Shown: one piece after another, positions 43,095 to 54,600 of the stretch
Layout: the number at the start of each line of letters is the position of its first letter
Numbering within the stretch: position 1 is the stretch's first letter
Origin: Takakia lepidozioides
Taxonomy: Eukaryota; Streptophyta; Takakiopsida; Takakiales; Takakiaceae
DNA: 60,000 bases
Direction: 5' to 3'
Assembly (NCBI GenBank): GCA_030704615.1
Contig: CM060732.1
Coordinates: forward strand, 48,219,053-48,279,052
Notes under the pieces: generated by a model
Told to the model about the DNA's origin: nothing
Seen by the model: only the letters and a program-made list of their open reading frames with translations
The model's database searches: none
Made by a program: the position numbers and the translations under genes

Positions 43095-43682
43095 TCATAA
43101 CCGCCTTATGTAAGTAAGGGGTTTAATACGTTTTATTAAAGAAGAAAAATGAAGACTCTTGCCGAAGCAATTGTAGCTTATGGTGTCGCCTACCCGCCCC
43201 CAAAAGGCTATTGCCTTCCATTTGGAATGCAACGTAGTTGCCCAATCCTCCACCAAGGACTGAACAGCCCAGAGAGTTCGCGTTACCGACACGTTTAAAT
43301 AACACATTGGCCCAATTGTGCATAATTCTCTATCTTTGTCCATCGTTGGCCATAATAGGTGACGTGGCTTTACCACTTGTGTAAGGCGGCCTAGAGCCCT
43401 AACCACAGCTAGACCATCTATTGCATGTTGTGTTATTAACGTATAATGATAATATATTGTTTTCTTATACACATTCATAAGATGGCACCATGTAGAGAAA
43501 TTGTATAAGAGATCTATTTCTCTCATTTCACCATCATCTGGATCAACCAAGTTTTCCAACTTGGTATACACTACAGCAAGAGAAATGGGTTTACCTTCCA
43601 CCACTTTGAGTTCACGTCTTGTAAATTTTTCAACCGTCTTCTTAACTAGTGTGGAATGAGCCAAAATGAGCATGACGGTCAT
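43095..43682 (-). CDS. Hypothetical ORF of 195 codons, possible transposon debris
   Basis: ATG start; mixed composition with WCHLMNVYKK, LVDPDDGEMREID and KPRHLLWPTMDKDREL. Codon usage looks coding-like and the frame is long for AT-rich DNA, but I recognise no domain. It lies about 0.4 kb beyond a PIF1 helicase remnant on the same strand, so it may belong to the same decayed element. Could also be chance. Confidence 0.3.
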   Translation of the reverse strand: MTVMLILAHSTLVKKTVEKFTRRELKVVEGKPISLAVVYTKLENLVDPDDGEMREIDLLYNFSTWCHLMNVYKKTIYYHYTLITQHAIDGLAVVRALGRLTQVVKPRHLLWPTMDKDRELCTIGPMCYLNVSVTRTLWAVQSLVEDWATTLHSKWKAIAFWGRVGDTISYNCFGKSLHFSSLIKRIKPLTYIRRL

Positions 43683-44094
43683 TCTTTTGTATAACCCAGA
43701 AATAGAAGAAGGTTGTGGCTTTTATTGCCGGGAATTGTTTGTTAGACTGCAAATGGAATTTTGTCACGAAGTGCGTGCTTCTTGTAGGTATATGTGGCTA
43801 CTATGGTGTAGGATGCATGATTAGATTTGTGTGCATAATGTTCGATCATGTGGTGATTGATGGCATTCTTCAACTCGTTATACCGAGGAACGATATACGT
43901 TGCTTTGTCCTACAATTCGTTAAATAATTGAGTTTTAGGTTCGACAGGAATCTCGTCGGTATATTTGGAAAATCCGCATTTGAGAACGCACATTTCCGAA
44001 GAATTTATAACAATATGGCATATTGCTTGTCTCAATTGTTGCAAGGTTAATATGATTGTGTTAGGACGTATGTAATTCTCCCAAAGGCTTTTAC

Positions 44095-44560
44095 CTAGAC
44101 ATTTTCCTCCGTATATTTTGTGAATGTCACTGTGGGTTGTATGTTGATTGAGTGCAGAGGTTTTTCTTTGAATTTTTGTAAAGGTTTTAGATGAATATCA
44201 GATATCCGGTTGCATCCAACCATTGATACTTCGTCTATGATCAAGTAGTATGTATCTGACCATTCGTTTTTGAAACTTTTTGTGTTTGGGTCGCTAATTA
44301 ACAATTGGATGTGATGTCAGTCCTAATAGATGGTGAATGGTTGATCCTTATATTAAGGTTTTGTGATTTGCTGTGTAAGCACACCAATTTTCAGCATTTT
44401 TGGTCTTCTAATCTTCATAAAATATGTTTAAATTGCTTTAATAATTTCCGTCTTTCCGGTTCCAACAGCACCTCCCACATGTATTAATGTTTGTTTTTTA
44501 AATTTGAGATGGTGGCTTTGTGGGGTTATAAAACATTCAATTGCTGCTTCCTATGAAGTG
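44095..44560 (-). pseudogene. PIF1-like helicase remnant (Helitron type)
   Basis: On the minus strand a Walker A block HVGGAVGTGKTEIIKAI (about 44451-44486) is followed about 200 bp later by a Walker B block YYLIIDEVSMVG (about 44210-44250), the order and spacing of PIF1/RRM3 helicases such as the helicase part of plant Helitrons. Stops lie between them and the remaining motifs are gone. The upstream ORF 44551-44751 (minus) may be the preceding helicase segment. No Rep nuclease HUH motif or Helitron 3' hairpin was found. Confidence 0.65.
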
Positions 44561-44760
44561 TTGAGCTTATAGTTGATCTTCACATGAATGATGATGAAAT
44601 CAGTGTCTGTATCATAGAATTCATCATCCGTGATATCCATATTCGATTGATTTGTGTTTTTGAGAATTCTCTCAATTATGGTTTTTATCATGTCGCTCGA
44701 GAAACTTCCATAATTCAATTGCGCTTGTGAATTCGGAGAGTTCTTTGTCAATGTCAGTGG

Positions 44761-46140
44761 ACGTTGTTTTGGATTTATGTAAAATTTTCAACCATTATTT
44801 GTTATGAGGTGGTTTTTTATTAGATATTTTTGACGTACTGGACCATTCCTATTTTTGGTGCTGCTGGCGGTGATATTTTTGCGTTGGCATCTGAAACGAA
44901 CTTGTTGGTAATTTCAGTCACATATTTGTTTTCACTTGTATTACACACAAAGTATTAATTAATTTGTAATTTTTGATTTTTTGTAACTGTGTCTTCTATA
45001 CGTTGTAGCACTGAATTGTCGTCTACATATATATCATCATTATCATCTTCTTGCATTTCGCCGGTATATCATTGAAAAGTGGATCAACGTTGATGTCTTC
45101 TCCATTCTCGTGCACCCAGTCATTTTCTGCATTTGCATTGTGAAGTAATAGCTTGTCAGAATCTCATGATTCTTTGCATTCAAGCAACATATCGATATTT
45201 GCAATGGTTTTGCAGTGTGAAAGAAGGGGCATAAAACCCTATAATAGAACTAGGTTCTAATCTGGTCATTGACAGAGAAACTTGTTACTGCCCTATGGCT
45301 CACACCCTACTTGTTTCTAAAATTGTTCATGGCCAGAGGTTTTATACCCTTATCCACACCGCAGCGGAGGGGAAGATATGGGTAGGGCTAAGTTTATCTA
45401 TTATGGTATTTAATTACTTTAATGAAAAATGATACCACATATGCCGACAATCTTCTTCCCGATGGTCAACATCAGTTCCAAAGTCAGGGTTAGCTAGTAC
45501 GTATCCATGAAATACATTCATTTGCTGATACTTACAGGGCAGACCCACAAGATTGTAGTTGCTTATTTCAAAGATAGGGTGTCTCTGTTTTTTTTTTTTC
45601 CTTTTAAGGGAAACACCTAGGAGCGACAACTCACAAATCAGGCCCTTGATAGTGATGAGAGGAGAAATAACCTATTCACAGAACCTCGCCGTGAAGGCTT
45701 TCCGATGCGACACATGGCAGGGGGGGGGGGAGGGAGAGCGCGAAGAGAGAAAGTAGGGGGGGAGAGAAGGGATTTGGCGGGAGTGCAAACAAGGGGAGAC
45801 TGAGGAGAGAGCGTGGACCACACCCGTCAAGTAGCAGGAATTTGACTGTGTTCAGAGTAATCTTGGAGGGCACTCGTTCACTTACCAACTGAGATACTGA
45901 TTGTTTGTTGTTGGTCTCAGTTTGGACGTCATCAGGCAGTTTTTTCAGTGAGGACTGTGTTTCTGGTGTTCATGTATCTTGCTTGTTTTAATAAAGTTCA
46001 TCTGTACTATAAAAGATCATTGTTCTATTACACCACTATGCGACATATACAATGTAATTTTTTTTTTTTTTTTTTTTTTGCGAATTAAGTGGAATGAACT
46101 ATAAGAATGCTAGGACGTTTGGCTCATCAAAACATTGTTG
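44761..46140. other. Gene-poor stretch with simple repeats
   Basis: AT-rich until about 45550, then a T-run, a purine-rich G11/GAGAG tract (45718-45790) and a tRNA-like box A (minus strand, CTCAGTTGGTAAGTGAACGAG at about 45866-45888), perhaps a SINE head. T-run at 46056-46079. No gene supported. Confidence 0.45.
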
Positions 46141-46151
46141 TAATCTGCAAG

Positions 46152-46229
46152 TTTTTGTGCTAGGACTCTAAAAACATATTTAAATTATAATTTTTGTGCT
46201 AGGACTCTAAAAACATATTTAAATTATAA
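46152..46229 (+). repeat. Exact 39-bp tandem duplication
   Basis: TTTTTGTGCTAGGACTCTAA... to ...AAATTATAA is repeated head to tail with period 39. Confidence 0.9.
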
Positions 46230-46730
46230 TGAGCTTGACCTTTTCAAAGAAATACGTGGTCCCACTTTTTTCTCCTTTAGCAGACCAATTGATCATACCA
46301 ACGTGCATCTGCATTTTCTGCTCAGTAAGGGTCTGGAAAATATCTAAGTGTTGACGAGCTTCGAGGTAAGTAAGGAGGGTGTGTTCATAACAGGATGTGG
46401 TTTAAATTTTCTTTTGGCAAATTCCAAGGCATTTATTCAGAGATAGAATTAGCCTTTTCTACTAGTTAGAAATTGTCATACCAACATATAATCTAGGAGG
46501 CCAGGTTTGTATATGGACAAATGGTCATACACTCTTAAGATTGACTCCTAAATTGTTACTCCTAAATTGTTACTAAAGATGTTAAGTATATTATTGTCTG
46601 TTTTTATAAGAATCAAACTGAAAAACAATGTTCCAAAAAACAAAACAAAACTTTCATGGACGTCACCATCTGCCAAAAGTGAGACACCCTATCATGCAAC
46701 TGCCCATTTGCGTTCTATCATTTTTTTTTT

Positions 46731-46997
46731 TTTAAAAGAGTGATGATTCCTTGGGACATAGAAGAGAGGCATAAGTCCATTAATCTTGATCGAGTTAGCC
46801 ATCACACATAAGTCATCAGAGATTTGTAGCCAGAGGGTTTTGTAAAACTCCACTGGCATTCCATCAATTCCCGGTGCATTATTGTTGTTCATCTTGGCAA
46901 GGGGATCTTCCATCTCTTGGCTCGTGAATTCCGCGAGGTGTAGGGAGTCTTCCTGATTGAGTTTCCTAAGGATTGCCTGAGGGCAGGCGTACTTCAT
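46731..46997 (-). pseudogene. LINE reverse transcriptase fragment
   Basis: On the minus strand FTSQEMEDPLAKMNNNNAPG then DGMPVEFYKTLW is the RT start motif of plant L1-type LINEs (compare NNKSPGMDGLSVEFYKALW at 29190). Only about 90 codons are left, ending in an A-rich stretch at the 3' side. It is a different LINE copy from 17963-29990 and abuts the Gypsy integrase at 46980. Confidence 0.75.
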
Positions 46998-48102
46998 TCA
47001 ACGCCCCTACTCCACAATTGCACCATCTTCCGATCATGGGATTGGGCTACAGGTGGAGTCTTGACTTCGCAGGGCCGTTGCCACTGACCATGCGCCACAA
47101 CAAGTACGTGTTGGTGATGGTGGAGCACTTCTCCAAGTGGATTGAATTGGTTCCATTGCCTGATAAGGCTAGTGAGGGAGCTGCGTATGCATTCCTGGAT
47201 TGTGTGCTTAGCCGATTCGGTGCTCCAGCTGAGGTACTCACGGACCAAGGGAGAGAGTTCTTGGGGGAGTTTCAGGCTTTGTGTGACAAGGCCTTGATAG
47301 ACCACCGCACCACTTCTCGGGATCATCCTGAAGCCGATGGCTTGGCAGAGAGAGTTGTTCAGACAATAAAGAGGGGTTTGCGCAAGTATGGCTTGCAGAA
47401 GGGACACCTAGGAGATTGGGACCTTCAGTTACCCTGGTTAGCCATGGGCTACAGGTTCAGCAAGCAAGCATCACTTGCCTCCTTCTCACCATACTTTCTT
47501 CTCTTTGGCCGAGAGCCGGATTTGCCTACATCCATTCGCAGAGAAGCTGCTACAGTTCTTAACCTTGACAATCCGGACGTGTGGGCACGTGCATGTGAGC
47601 AGCGTGCAGAGTTGTTCAAGAGAGTCATGCCCATGGCTTTCGAGAACCTTGCCATTGCACAACACCGTGATACGTTGAGGTATGCTACCATACGTGGTGG
47701 GGGCTATCGTCCTGGGGTTTGGAGATTCAACCTGGTGACTATGTCTATCTGCAGCAGACTGCTCCTACGACCCTGGATGTGACTGCAGGACGTGTTATTT
47801 TGAGGGTTCGAGAGGTCTTGCCCTCAGGCGTCTTGGTCTTGGAGGGTCGGGATGGCATAACTTGGAAGGACCATGTGCGTAATTGTACGCCATGTCACCT
47901 TCCGAATGTTGATGGCAGGATTGACCCAAACCTGGTAGTGGTATCTGCAGGTTTGAGGTGCATGTTGTGTGGGTCTGCTAAAGGGGCAGCCACCATGCTG
48001 GTGTGCGATCGATGCTCTAGAGGTTGGCATATGGGATGCTTGACTCCACCTCTTGAGATGGTTCCGGATGGGGATTGGTTATGTCCACATTGCATTGGAT
48101 AG
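46973..48102 (+). pseudogene. Gypsy integrase with C-terminal PHD finger (one frameshift)
   Basis: The first frame (46973-47782) holds the integrase core: WSLDFAGPLP (first Asp), VLTDQGREF (second Asp), DHPEADGLAERVVQTIK (Glu), then LPWLAMGYRFSKQASLASFSP and the following helix. A 1-nt change near 47717 shifts to 47719-48102, which carries PGDYVYLQQ, VLEGRDGITWKDHVRNCTPCHLP and, at the very end, a C4HC3 zinc finger: CMLC, then CDRC, H-x-x-C in GWHMGC, and WLCPHC. That is a PHD finger, the kind of module that reads histone H3 tails. Upstream pol is absent (a LINE piece abuts). It is unlike the copy A/B family and belongs to a different Gypsy lineage. Confidence 0.85.
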
Positions 48103-48363
48103 TGGGAGTGGATACAACCATGGAAGGCTAACAAGAAACGCAAGGCCCAGCTACTAGGAGACCTTGAACACACGAGGTCCTGGCTCAAGTTCACAGATTG
48201 CAAGATGGCGACTAACGATGGGGCTACTCTTGTACCCGGCCTCTTGGTCTATAGAGTTTGAGTACAATAGGGACAGTGATAGAGGACTTAGTATGGCTGT
48301 GGCTATTACATCTTGTAGCTATCTGGAGGTAGAGGGACCTATCCACAGCTAGGGGGGCGATTG

Positions 48364-49838
48364 TGGCAGACTACTTTATTGTGCATATATGTGTTGGACA
48401 ACGATGTAGTTGTGTAGCGATATGTATGCGCACGACAGCTGTCAAGTTAAATAAGCACAGTGTGAAAACAGCTAGAATAAAACTAGTTATTTGTATTTAA
48501 CACTTGGATTTAGGTCAAGTGTTAAATCAGGTGTCAAGTTTAGTTTGACACCTGGTCCGTCTTATCTTTGTTAGAGGACTGTAGGGGACTTAGACACTTA
48601 TACGGGATCTGTAGGGTACCCTTAATTTTTGCACAGACTAAGACCAACAGGAGCCTTAGGGGTGACAGCAGCGCACTGTAGAGGGGGGTTTACACAGTCA
48701 ACACAGCCGTCACAGTCGTCACAGCCCACACAGCCAAACACAGCCCGTCACAGTCATCACAGCCCACACAGCCAACACAGCCCGTCACAGCCGACACAGC
48801 CCACACAGTTGTCACAGCAGACACAGCCCACACAGCCCGTCACAGTCGTCACAGCAGACACAGCCCCACACACCAGTCACAGCCCGACACAGCCAAACAC
48901 AGCCAGTCACCGCTTGACACAGGCTGTCACGATAATAGGGAACGACTGTGGGGAACAACACCTGTGAAGGGAACATGTTAGTTCACAGACGACGGTTAGA
49001 GAGGGAAACGGTTAGAACCGCGGATAGGAGGATAAAGGGAGAAACGGGGAATGAAGGGGGGGATCATCATTAGTCGGAGGAGGACTTCGGAGTCAGGCAG
49101 GAGCGGAGATCGGAGGCAAGAGATGGAGAGCACGATGAAGGAGAAAAGAGGATTAGTAGATGTTTGTATATGCAAAACTGTAGTGATATTGGAGAGCAGA
49201 TTAGAGACATAATGGCTTCGGCCTGATACCTGATAAATCATAATCTGATACATATACGATACAATCACACTGTGTAGAGAGATCTGAGAGAAGCTGTGGA
49301 TTGAATGGATGAGTGAAGGAAACCGATAGATTGATGAAGCAAACTGATACTTAATTATCAATGCCAAAGGTAGCTAAGATGAATGCGGAAAGGGAAACGC
49401 ATAGGAAACACCCCCATGATACACTAGCTGTAGGTCATGACTGATTGTTCTGCGCGGGCTGAGTACTTAGAGATTTCCAACTCTTCTATCTTAGAGTTTC
49501 CGCCTCGGATAGCGAAGGGATGGGTGAGTAAAAGCCGCGCGACAATCTTCACGAGAGCGGCAGTCGCGCGGCTCATCTTTCTTGAGTTGAGCCTGCGCGA
49601 CCGAGCTCCTGCATGCGTTTAGATCTGAGTGTACTCATGATGGGAGTGTAGGTTGTTGTGGGGTGGAATCCCCATAGCTTGGGGTGCCCCTGGCTCGACT
49701 ACTATTATAAAGAGTGATAGCGATGGATTTCATATGTTTTGTGTCAATAGTGTCTCTATGACTACTTTATTGTGCATATATGTGTGGTGTGGTTTGGACA
49801 GCGATGTAGTTGTGTAGCGATATGTATGCGCACGACAG
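48364..49838 (+). repeat. Probable LTR of the integrase-PHD element, split by a solo LTR
   Basis: After the integrase comes a purine-rich CTAGGGGGGCGAT and then TGTGGCAGACTAC, a plausible polypurine tract and LTR start (48364). The LTR would be 48364-48568 plus 49550-49838, about 495 bp. It contains a TATA-like ACTATTATAAAG (about 49701). A 70-79 bp direct repeat (GACTACTTTATTGTGCATAT...GCGCACGACAG) lies at 48370-48439 and 49760-49838, the second with an 8-bp insert. Either this is an internal LTR repeat or the ends of a smaller duplication. A gag fragment follows at 50117. Confidence 0.5.
48569..49544 (+). repeat. Solo LTR of the copy A/B Gypsy family
   Basis: 976 bp, TGTTAGAGG...CGACA, including the CACAGC array (about 48690-48930), closest to the copy A LTR. 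Flanked by identical 5-bp ATCTT at 48564-48568 and 49545-49549. No internal sequence, so it formed by recombination between the two LTRs of a full element inserted in the LTR of the integrase-PHD element. Confidence 0.95.
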
Positions 49839-50116
49839 AGTCAAACAATGGATCTTCAACTATACGAGTCCCTACTGCAATAGCTCCTACTACAACGGTT
49901 CATCTTCAACAGATTACGAGAGAACCAAAGATCAGCATGGGACAAGATCAAGATTTCGCGGTTTTGTTCAACAAGTACGACTATTCCTATGACTACATCC
50001 ATAATGCTACCCCGATGAAGGTATTCAAGTGGGATGCGTGGGCACCCTTCTATCAGGCACTGCCCTATGTTGGTTTGCACCGCTATTAGAAAAAAATTTC
50101 GCATTTACTATACAAT

Positions 50117-50440
50117 TTTGAAGCATTCATGTCCAAGTTCACTGTAACGTTTGGAGAGAATAATAGAGAGAGAGTTGCAGAGACAAAGATTCAAAATTTT
50201 CGACAAGGAGCACGTCCTGCTTCTGTTTATGCTGCCGAATTTCGACAACTTGCGTGCGACCTCGACTGGGATTAGAAGAGCCTCATTAATCAGTTTCGAT
50301 GTGGGCTAAAAGATGATGTAAAAGATTTGTTGCTGACAATGTCAAACGTGAGCACACTTAGCGAATTCATCACCCAAGTCATTGCATGCGATAATCGCAC
50401 TAGAAGCATTTGTGTCATTTACCACTGGGGTAATGACTCA
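50117..50440 (+). pseudogene. Gypsy Gag fragment
   Basis: The frame FEAFMSKFTVTFGENNRERV, then FRQGARPASVYAAEFRQLA, DLDWD-stop-KSLINQF, GLKDDVKDLLLTM is the Retrotrans_gag capsid domain. One internal TAG is present. The part upstream (49845-50090) reads MGQDQDFAVLFNKYDYSYDY in another frame and may be the Gag N-terminus. Position after the LTR suggests a second, tandemly placed copy of the integrase-PHD element. Its pol is missing. Confidence 0.75.
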
Positions 50441-50589
50441 TTTTGAGTCGTAAAAGTAAAAAAAATGGGATCAACTGGAAGTTACAAACGACTAGTTACA
50501 ACAGACGTGGTAGTTGGGTTGGACATCCAATGATTGGAGTGGTAAAGGACGCAGACGCGCGAACAATTGCTCAGCGATTAATGCTGAAG

Positions 50590-50940
50590 AACCACGTGGC
50601 GTAACCAGGCCGGCCGCCCTTGTGTCTGACCTTTTGGGCTGACTTTGACTTCTCCCTCCAGATGAGTGGACTGACTCGCTGGGGCGCGGTGACACATGGA
50701 TGCGGACGTGGACGTGGACGAACGACAACGTGGACGCCGATGTGGCGGCGCCGCGACGAGCAGCAATGCTGCCGCGTGGCCACGGGCCGAGGACGCCACG
50801 TCGCAGTCGGCCACATAACTTGGAGTGCTATATGTCAGGTGGCAACAGCGACTGGCGAAGTCGACTGCAGAACTGCCGGTAGACGAATCCACGGGGACCA
50901 CGTGGAGAGTGTGTGGATTGACGCGTAGCGTCGTCCCCAT
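50590..50940. other. GC-rich stretch with repeated ACGTGG words
   Basis: Contains CCACGTGG, GGACGTGGACGTGGACG, CAACGTGGACG and similar, with several G-box cores (CACGTG). Both strands have open frames because of high GC. I see no domain. Confidence 0.4.
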
Positions 50941-51047
50941 GCAATGGCAGTGAGGGGTACAACTGCTAGTGAAAAGACGCGGAGTGGTTATGCCCTCTCG
51001 GGACTGCTTTGGCCAACTCTGCTGCCACTGTGCTAGTTGGTTGCACT

Positions 51048-51120
51048 ACACGAGGAAAGCACTGCAAACAAGCACTTGTAGTGGTTTGTGTGAGTTCTGC
51101 AAATGACCTGCATTCTAAGG
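51048..51120 (+). mobile_element. Candidate left terminus of the large CACTA element
   Basis: CACTACACGAGGAAAGCACTG starts with the CACTA signature and is followed by inverted short motifs (CACTTGTAGTGG). It lies on the left flank of the two CACTA-type genes at 51640-60000. The opposite end is outside the window, so neither terminal repeat identity nor a 3-bp duplication can be tested. Confidence 0.35.
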
Positions 51121-51639
51121 TGAAAATATGGTTCTGATGCATTCTAGTGGTTTTAGTGGTTCACCCATATGCAGGGGGAATTGAGAAGCAATGATACTGG
51201 GCAAAACTCAGAATACAGACCACGATGCATGCACAACATCACGCTAATGAACCAAATAGACGTAGTCCAGGGAGACCAAAGACCATCACACATACACATA
51301 GAAGGTGGACGGACACGACGACAAGTCAGGAAAATATGATATCACATTCAGATAAGAGACCGTCACGGCACACCTGCGTATGAGCAAGACAAAATGCCAA
51401 CATACATGGGGGCCGGACATTACATAAACTGTCATGGCCCGAATGTTCAAAACCGGTAACATGAGTATCATACACACTTCTATGAGTATCATACACACCC
51501 AACAGGGACTACAAACATGAAATCTCACTTGACACTTTTACCTTTCCTCATACTCTTCTCTGGCCATAGAGTCACCGTGCCTTTCATGTGCGCTAGTGTG
51601 GTCTGGGGGGGGGGGGGGGGGGGCAATCGTCCAAATTTG

Positions 51640-54600
51640 GGCAAGGCAACGTAACACTTGGAAGCATGATCTCGTGGACTTTCACCTTGTACCACCCGGA
51701 ACGAATTATGTCCTTGCAGTGAAACTTGTCAACCCCGACTATTCCCACCACTTCCGCCTTTGCTGCGGCTGTCTTCGACGCTTGTCATTGGGGTTCAGGA
51801 GAAACACAGGATCTGATATCTGCAGACACCAACATCAACTGCCACTCAGCAACAAACATAGCAATGACAGGGTGAAAGTCAAGCGCACGTGGTCATGGAA
51901 ACGATCTTGGTTGCCACGATACTGAATCAGCAGCAAATTCAGGGTGTTTCTTCGTACCTTGAAGCGAGGCTCGTCGTTGAGGGTGGCAACCGAGAAAAGC
52001 TGCCCACGTGTCTTCAACTGCAGTAGCAAAAAGAGGTTTAGTCAGACGGATAAGAATAACATGAACTCTGGTTGCTGCAATGGTATAAACACACCTCCAC
52101 GGAGCAAGCTAACAAACACCCTACTTAGACCCTGCAAACTACAACTTCATGGCAAAAATAACCCTACTAAAAACCAGGCAAAAGCAAGGAGCCATGAATG
52201 CATCCCTGGGGAACCGCGTCCTGCTGCGATGATGGTGCCGGGGACAACCCACTCCTCTTGCTCACCTGCAATGAACACACAATGCAATGCTTCAGGAAGT
52301 GTATCCATAAAGGAAACCAGCCAAGCAAGTTTGCGGAGAGGGGCTGGGAACAAACCATACCTTGGGCGCTGCCTCCTCATGCCGGGGGGCAGATCCGGAA
52401 TGCTGGCGCCGTAGCACTATGGTCCTTGGCGCAGAACCCACCTTCTTCACATTCGACCCCAATGTCACTCCCTGTGGTCCCTGCAAAACATATAGTGCCA
52501 GCCATGCGTGAGAGGGCATCCGGGGGGAACAAAACAAACATCTCATTTGGCTTCGATGTCATCTTGCAAACAGTAAGGTTAGTTTCACCTGCATGGGCAT
52601 AGAAGCACTTCCCCCAACGACCCCATCCTCTCCCGCATTCAAGCTGCCAGTCGGGGTCAGCTTCCGCGTACTTAGGAAGACACGCACATCCTTGGAGCAA
52701 AACAAATCTTGGCAGTAGGGCCAGACTGTTTCTAAAAGGTAGTCTGAATCGGGCCCCTCACTGACATTGCTAGTAACATTAAACAAAAATGGATGGACCA
52801 TGTTCAAAGGGGAGTTCCCCTTCCCCTTGTGTGGTGAATCGTCCACTAAGAGGGTGTTGGATTCGTTAAATCCAGAAAATTCCGACCACACCCTCGATAG
52901 TCTCTTTTGTAAGTTCTGTATGGTAGGCCCTTTTGTGGGGTGTGGCTCTATCGAGGGGTCACACTCCTCTTGTGACCACACGAAGAGGGGAGAACCCTTG
53001 ACCCCCTGCACCACCACTTTCAAGATGTCTGCAACATTCCCCTTGGAAGCACAGGACCATATCCCAATGTAGAAATACCGGAAGAGAAGGTTTAAAAACT
53101 CGCAGACCTGGGGCCTTGGGAAAACATACTTGTTGGTGGTCAACACCCATGGCCAATGACGCCTCGGGGGTTGGGCTGAAAGTTAGGAATAGAGTGGCAC
53201 AGGATCTCGTTCAGGTCTAGAACAATTAGTTTCGACTTTTCAATGAAAGGAGCTTTTGAAGGGGTGTCACGGGGTCTCACCTCAGTGGGTTGGGAGACAA
53301 CAGTCACCCCGGAGGGCAAAGTTTCAGTCCCCCTACAGCCTGGACCAGGCAAACTACCACCCTCTCCCCCTACAGCTTCCCCTTTTCCCCCATCATCAGC
53401 AATGACCCCCCCATCGTCCATGTCATCCCCATCAACTTGCTGGACCTCTCCCCCTTCAACGAGTGGACCCTGCCCCCCACTGTGAATATCATCAACAACA
53501 GGCTGGACCTCAGTCACATCCCTACCCACTACAATTACTTCCTCATTGTCAAGTACAATGGTCGCAGCAGGGGGGTCTTCCATACTGCCACCCGTCACAC
53601 CCCCTTCTTGCCCCATCATGAGTTCCACTATCTTCTTCAGCTGTGCTTCCATACCCCTCTCCCGCTCCGCAGAGAGAGCCGCAAGTCTCTCCAGGGCCCC
53701 GATGCGGGCTGCCATTGAGTTCCCCGCTCCCTGCGCATACAAACACCCACCCGTCATGTTTAAAAACCAGAAGAAGAGGCCGAATGCGCGGGATTTCAGG
53801 CATTCCGAGATGGTTGGATTTAGTATAACATCCCTCGTGTACCATGCGTGGGGGACCCATATACCCACCAAATCTTAGTACAACAACAGATTCATGAATG
53901 GAAACCGGACTTCAAAACATACCTGGCTCAAAACAGACTCGGATGGGGTGCCAATCGCAGCGTTCTTTTGCTCCGCCCCGAGCTCAGACAGTGACGGGCT
54001 CCACGCTTTGCGTCTTTTCTGTATTTGCCCACCCACACACTGTCAGTACAAAATGCCAGGAGCATATGGACAAAGCACTACATTGCATATCACATAACAA
54101 CAAATTCTGCACAAGGGATAAAACCCACTTGTGGGTGTCTCTTCCATCGCAACGTGCCACAACGTAAGAGCAACGAGAAGGGGGTGTGGGAGATTACCAA
54201 ACGGGCTGCTTGGCCTGCAATTCTTGCCCGGCCCCAACGCGAGGGGTTCGTGACACGAGCACGCGCTTGCTTCATCCCTTCGGCCTTTGCAAGTCCACGA
54301 GGGGACTCCCAGTAGGCAACAAGCTTATCCCAATAGGCGGGTTCAGTGTTCATTGGCCTCACACCAGTCTTCGCCCATTTATCTTTCAGTTTTGCTCTTT
54401 CTCCTTTCATTATCTTCCCACATTGCTTGACTATAAAATCGCGATTGGCAGGGATAGGTGTGTACTTGTACATGCCCTCTATTACCGTTGACATGGCACT
54501 CTGGGACTGCTGGTCAATGTCTTGTACGCTTGAGTCAAGGTAACGCAATGCCAGGCCACGCAAATCACGCTGCCAATGTTCCTTACCTTCGCAGCCAGCA

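Noticed and set aside
43715-43927. A 70-codon plus-strand ORF
   Set aside because: Short, hydrophobic by AT-rich composition, with no motif, and opposite to the better-supported minus-strand helicase debris.
50590-50940. Overlapping GC-rich ORFs on both strands as genes
   Set aside because: Open frames on several strands are expected at this GC content, and no domain or conserved motif is visible.
53243-53878. Plus-strand Pro/Ser-rich ORFs as genes
   Set aside because: They are complements of the minus-strand acidic linker and coiled coil in the ORF1-phosphatase gene.
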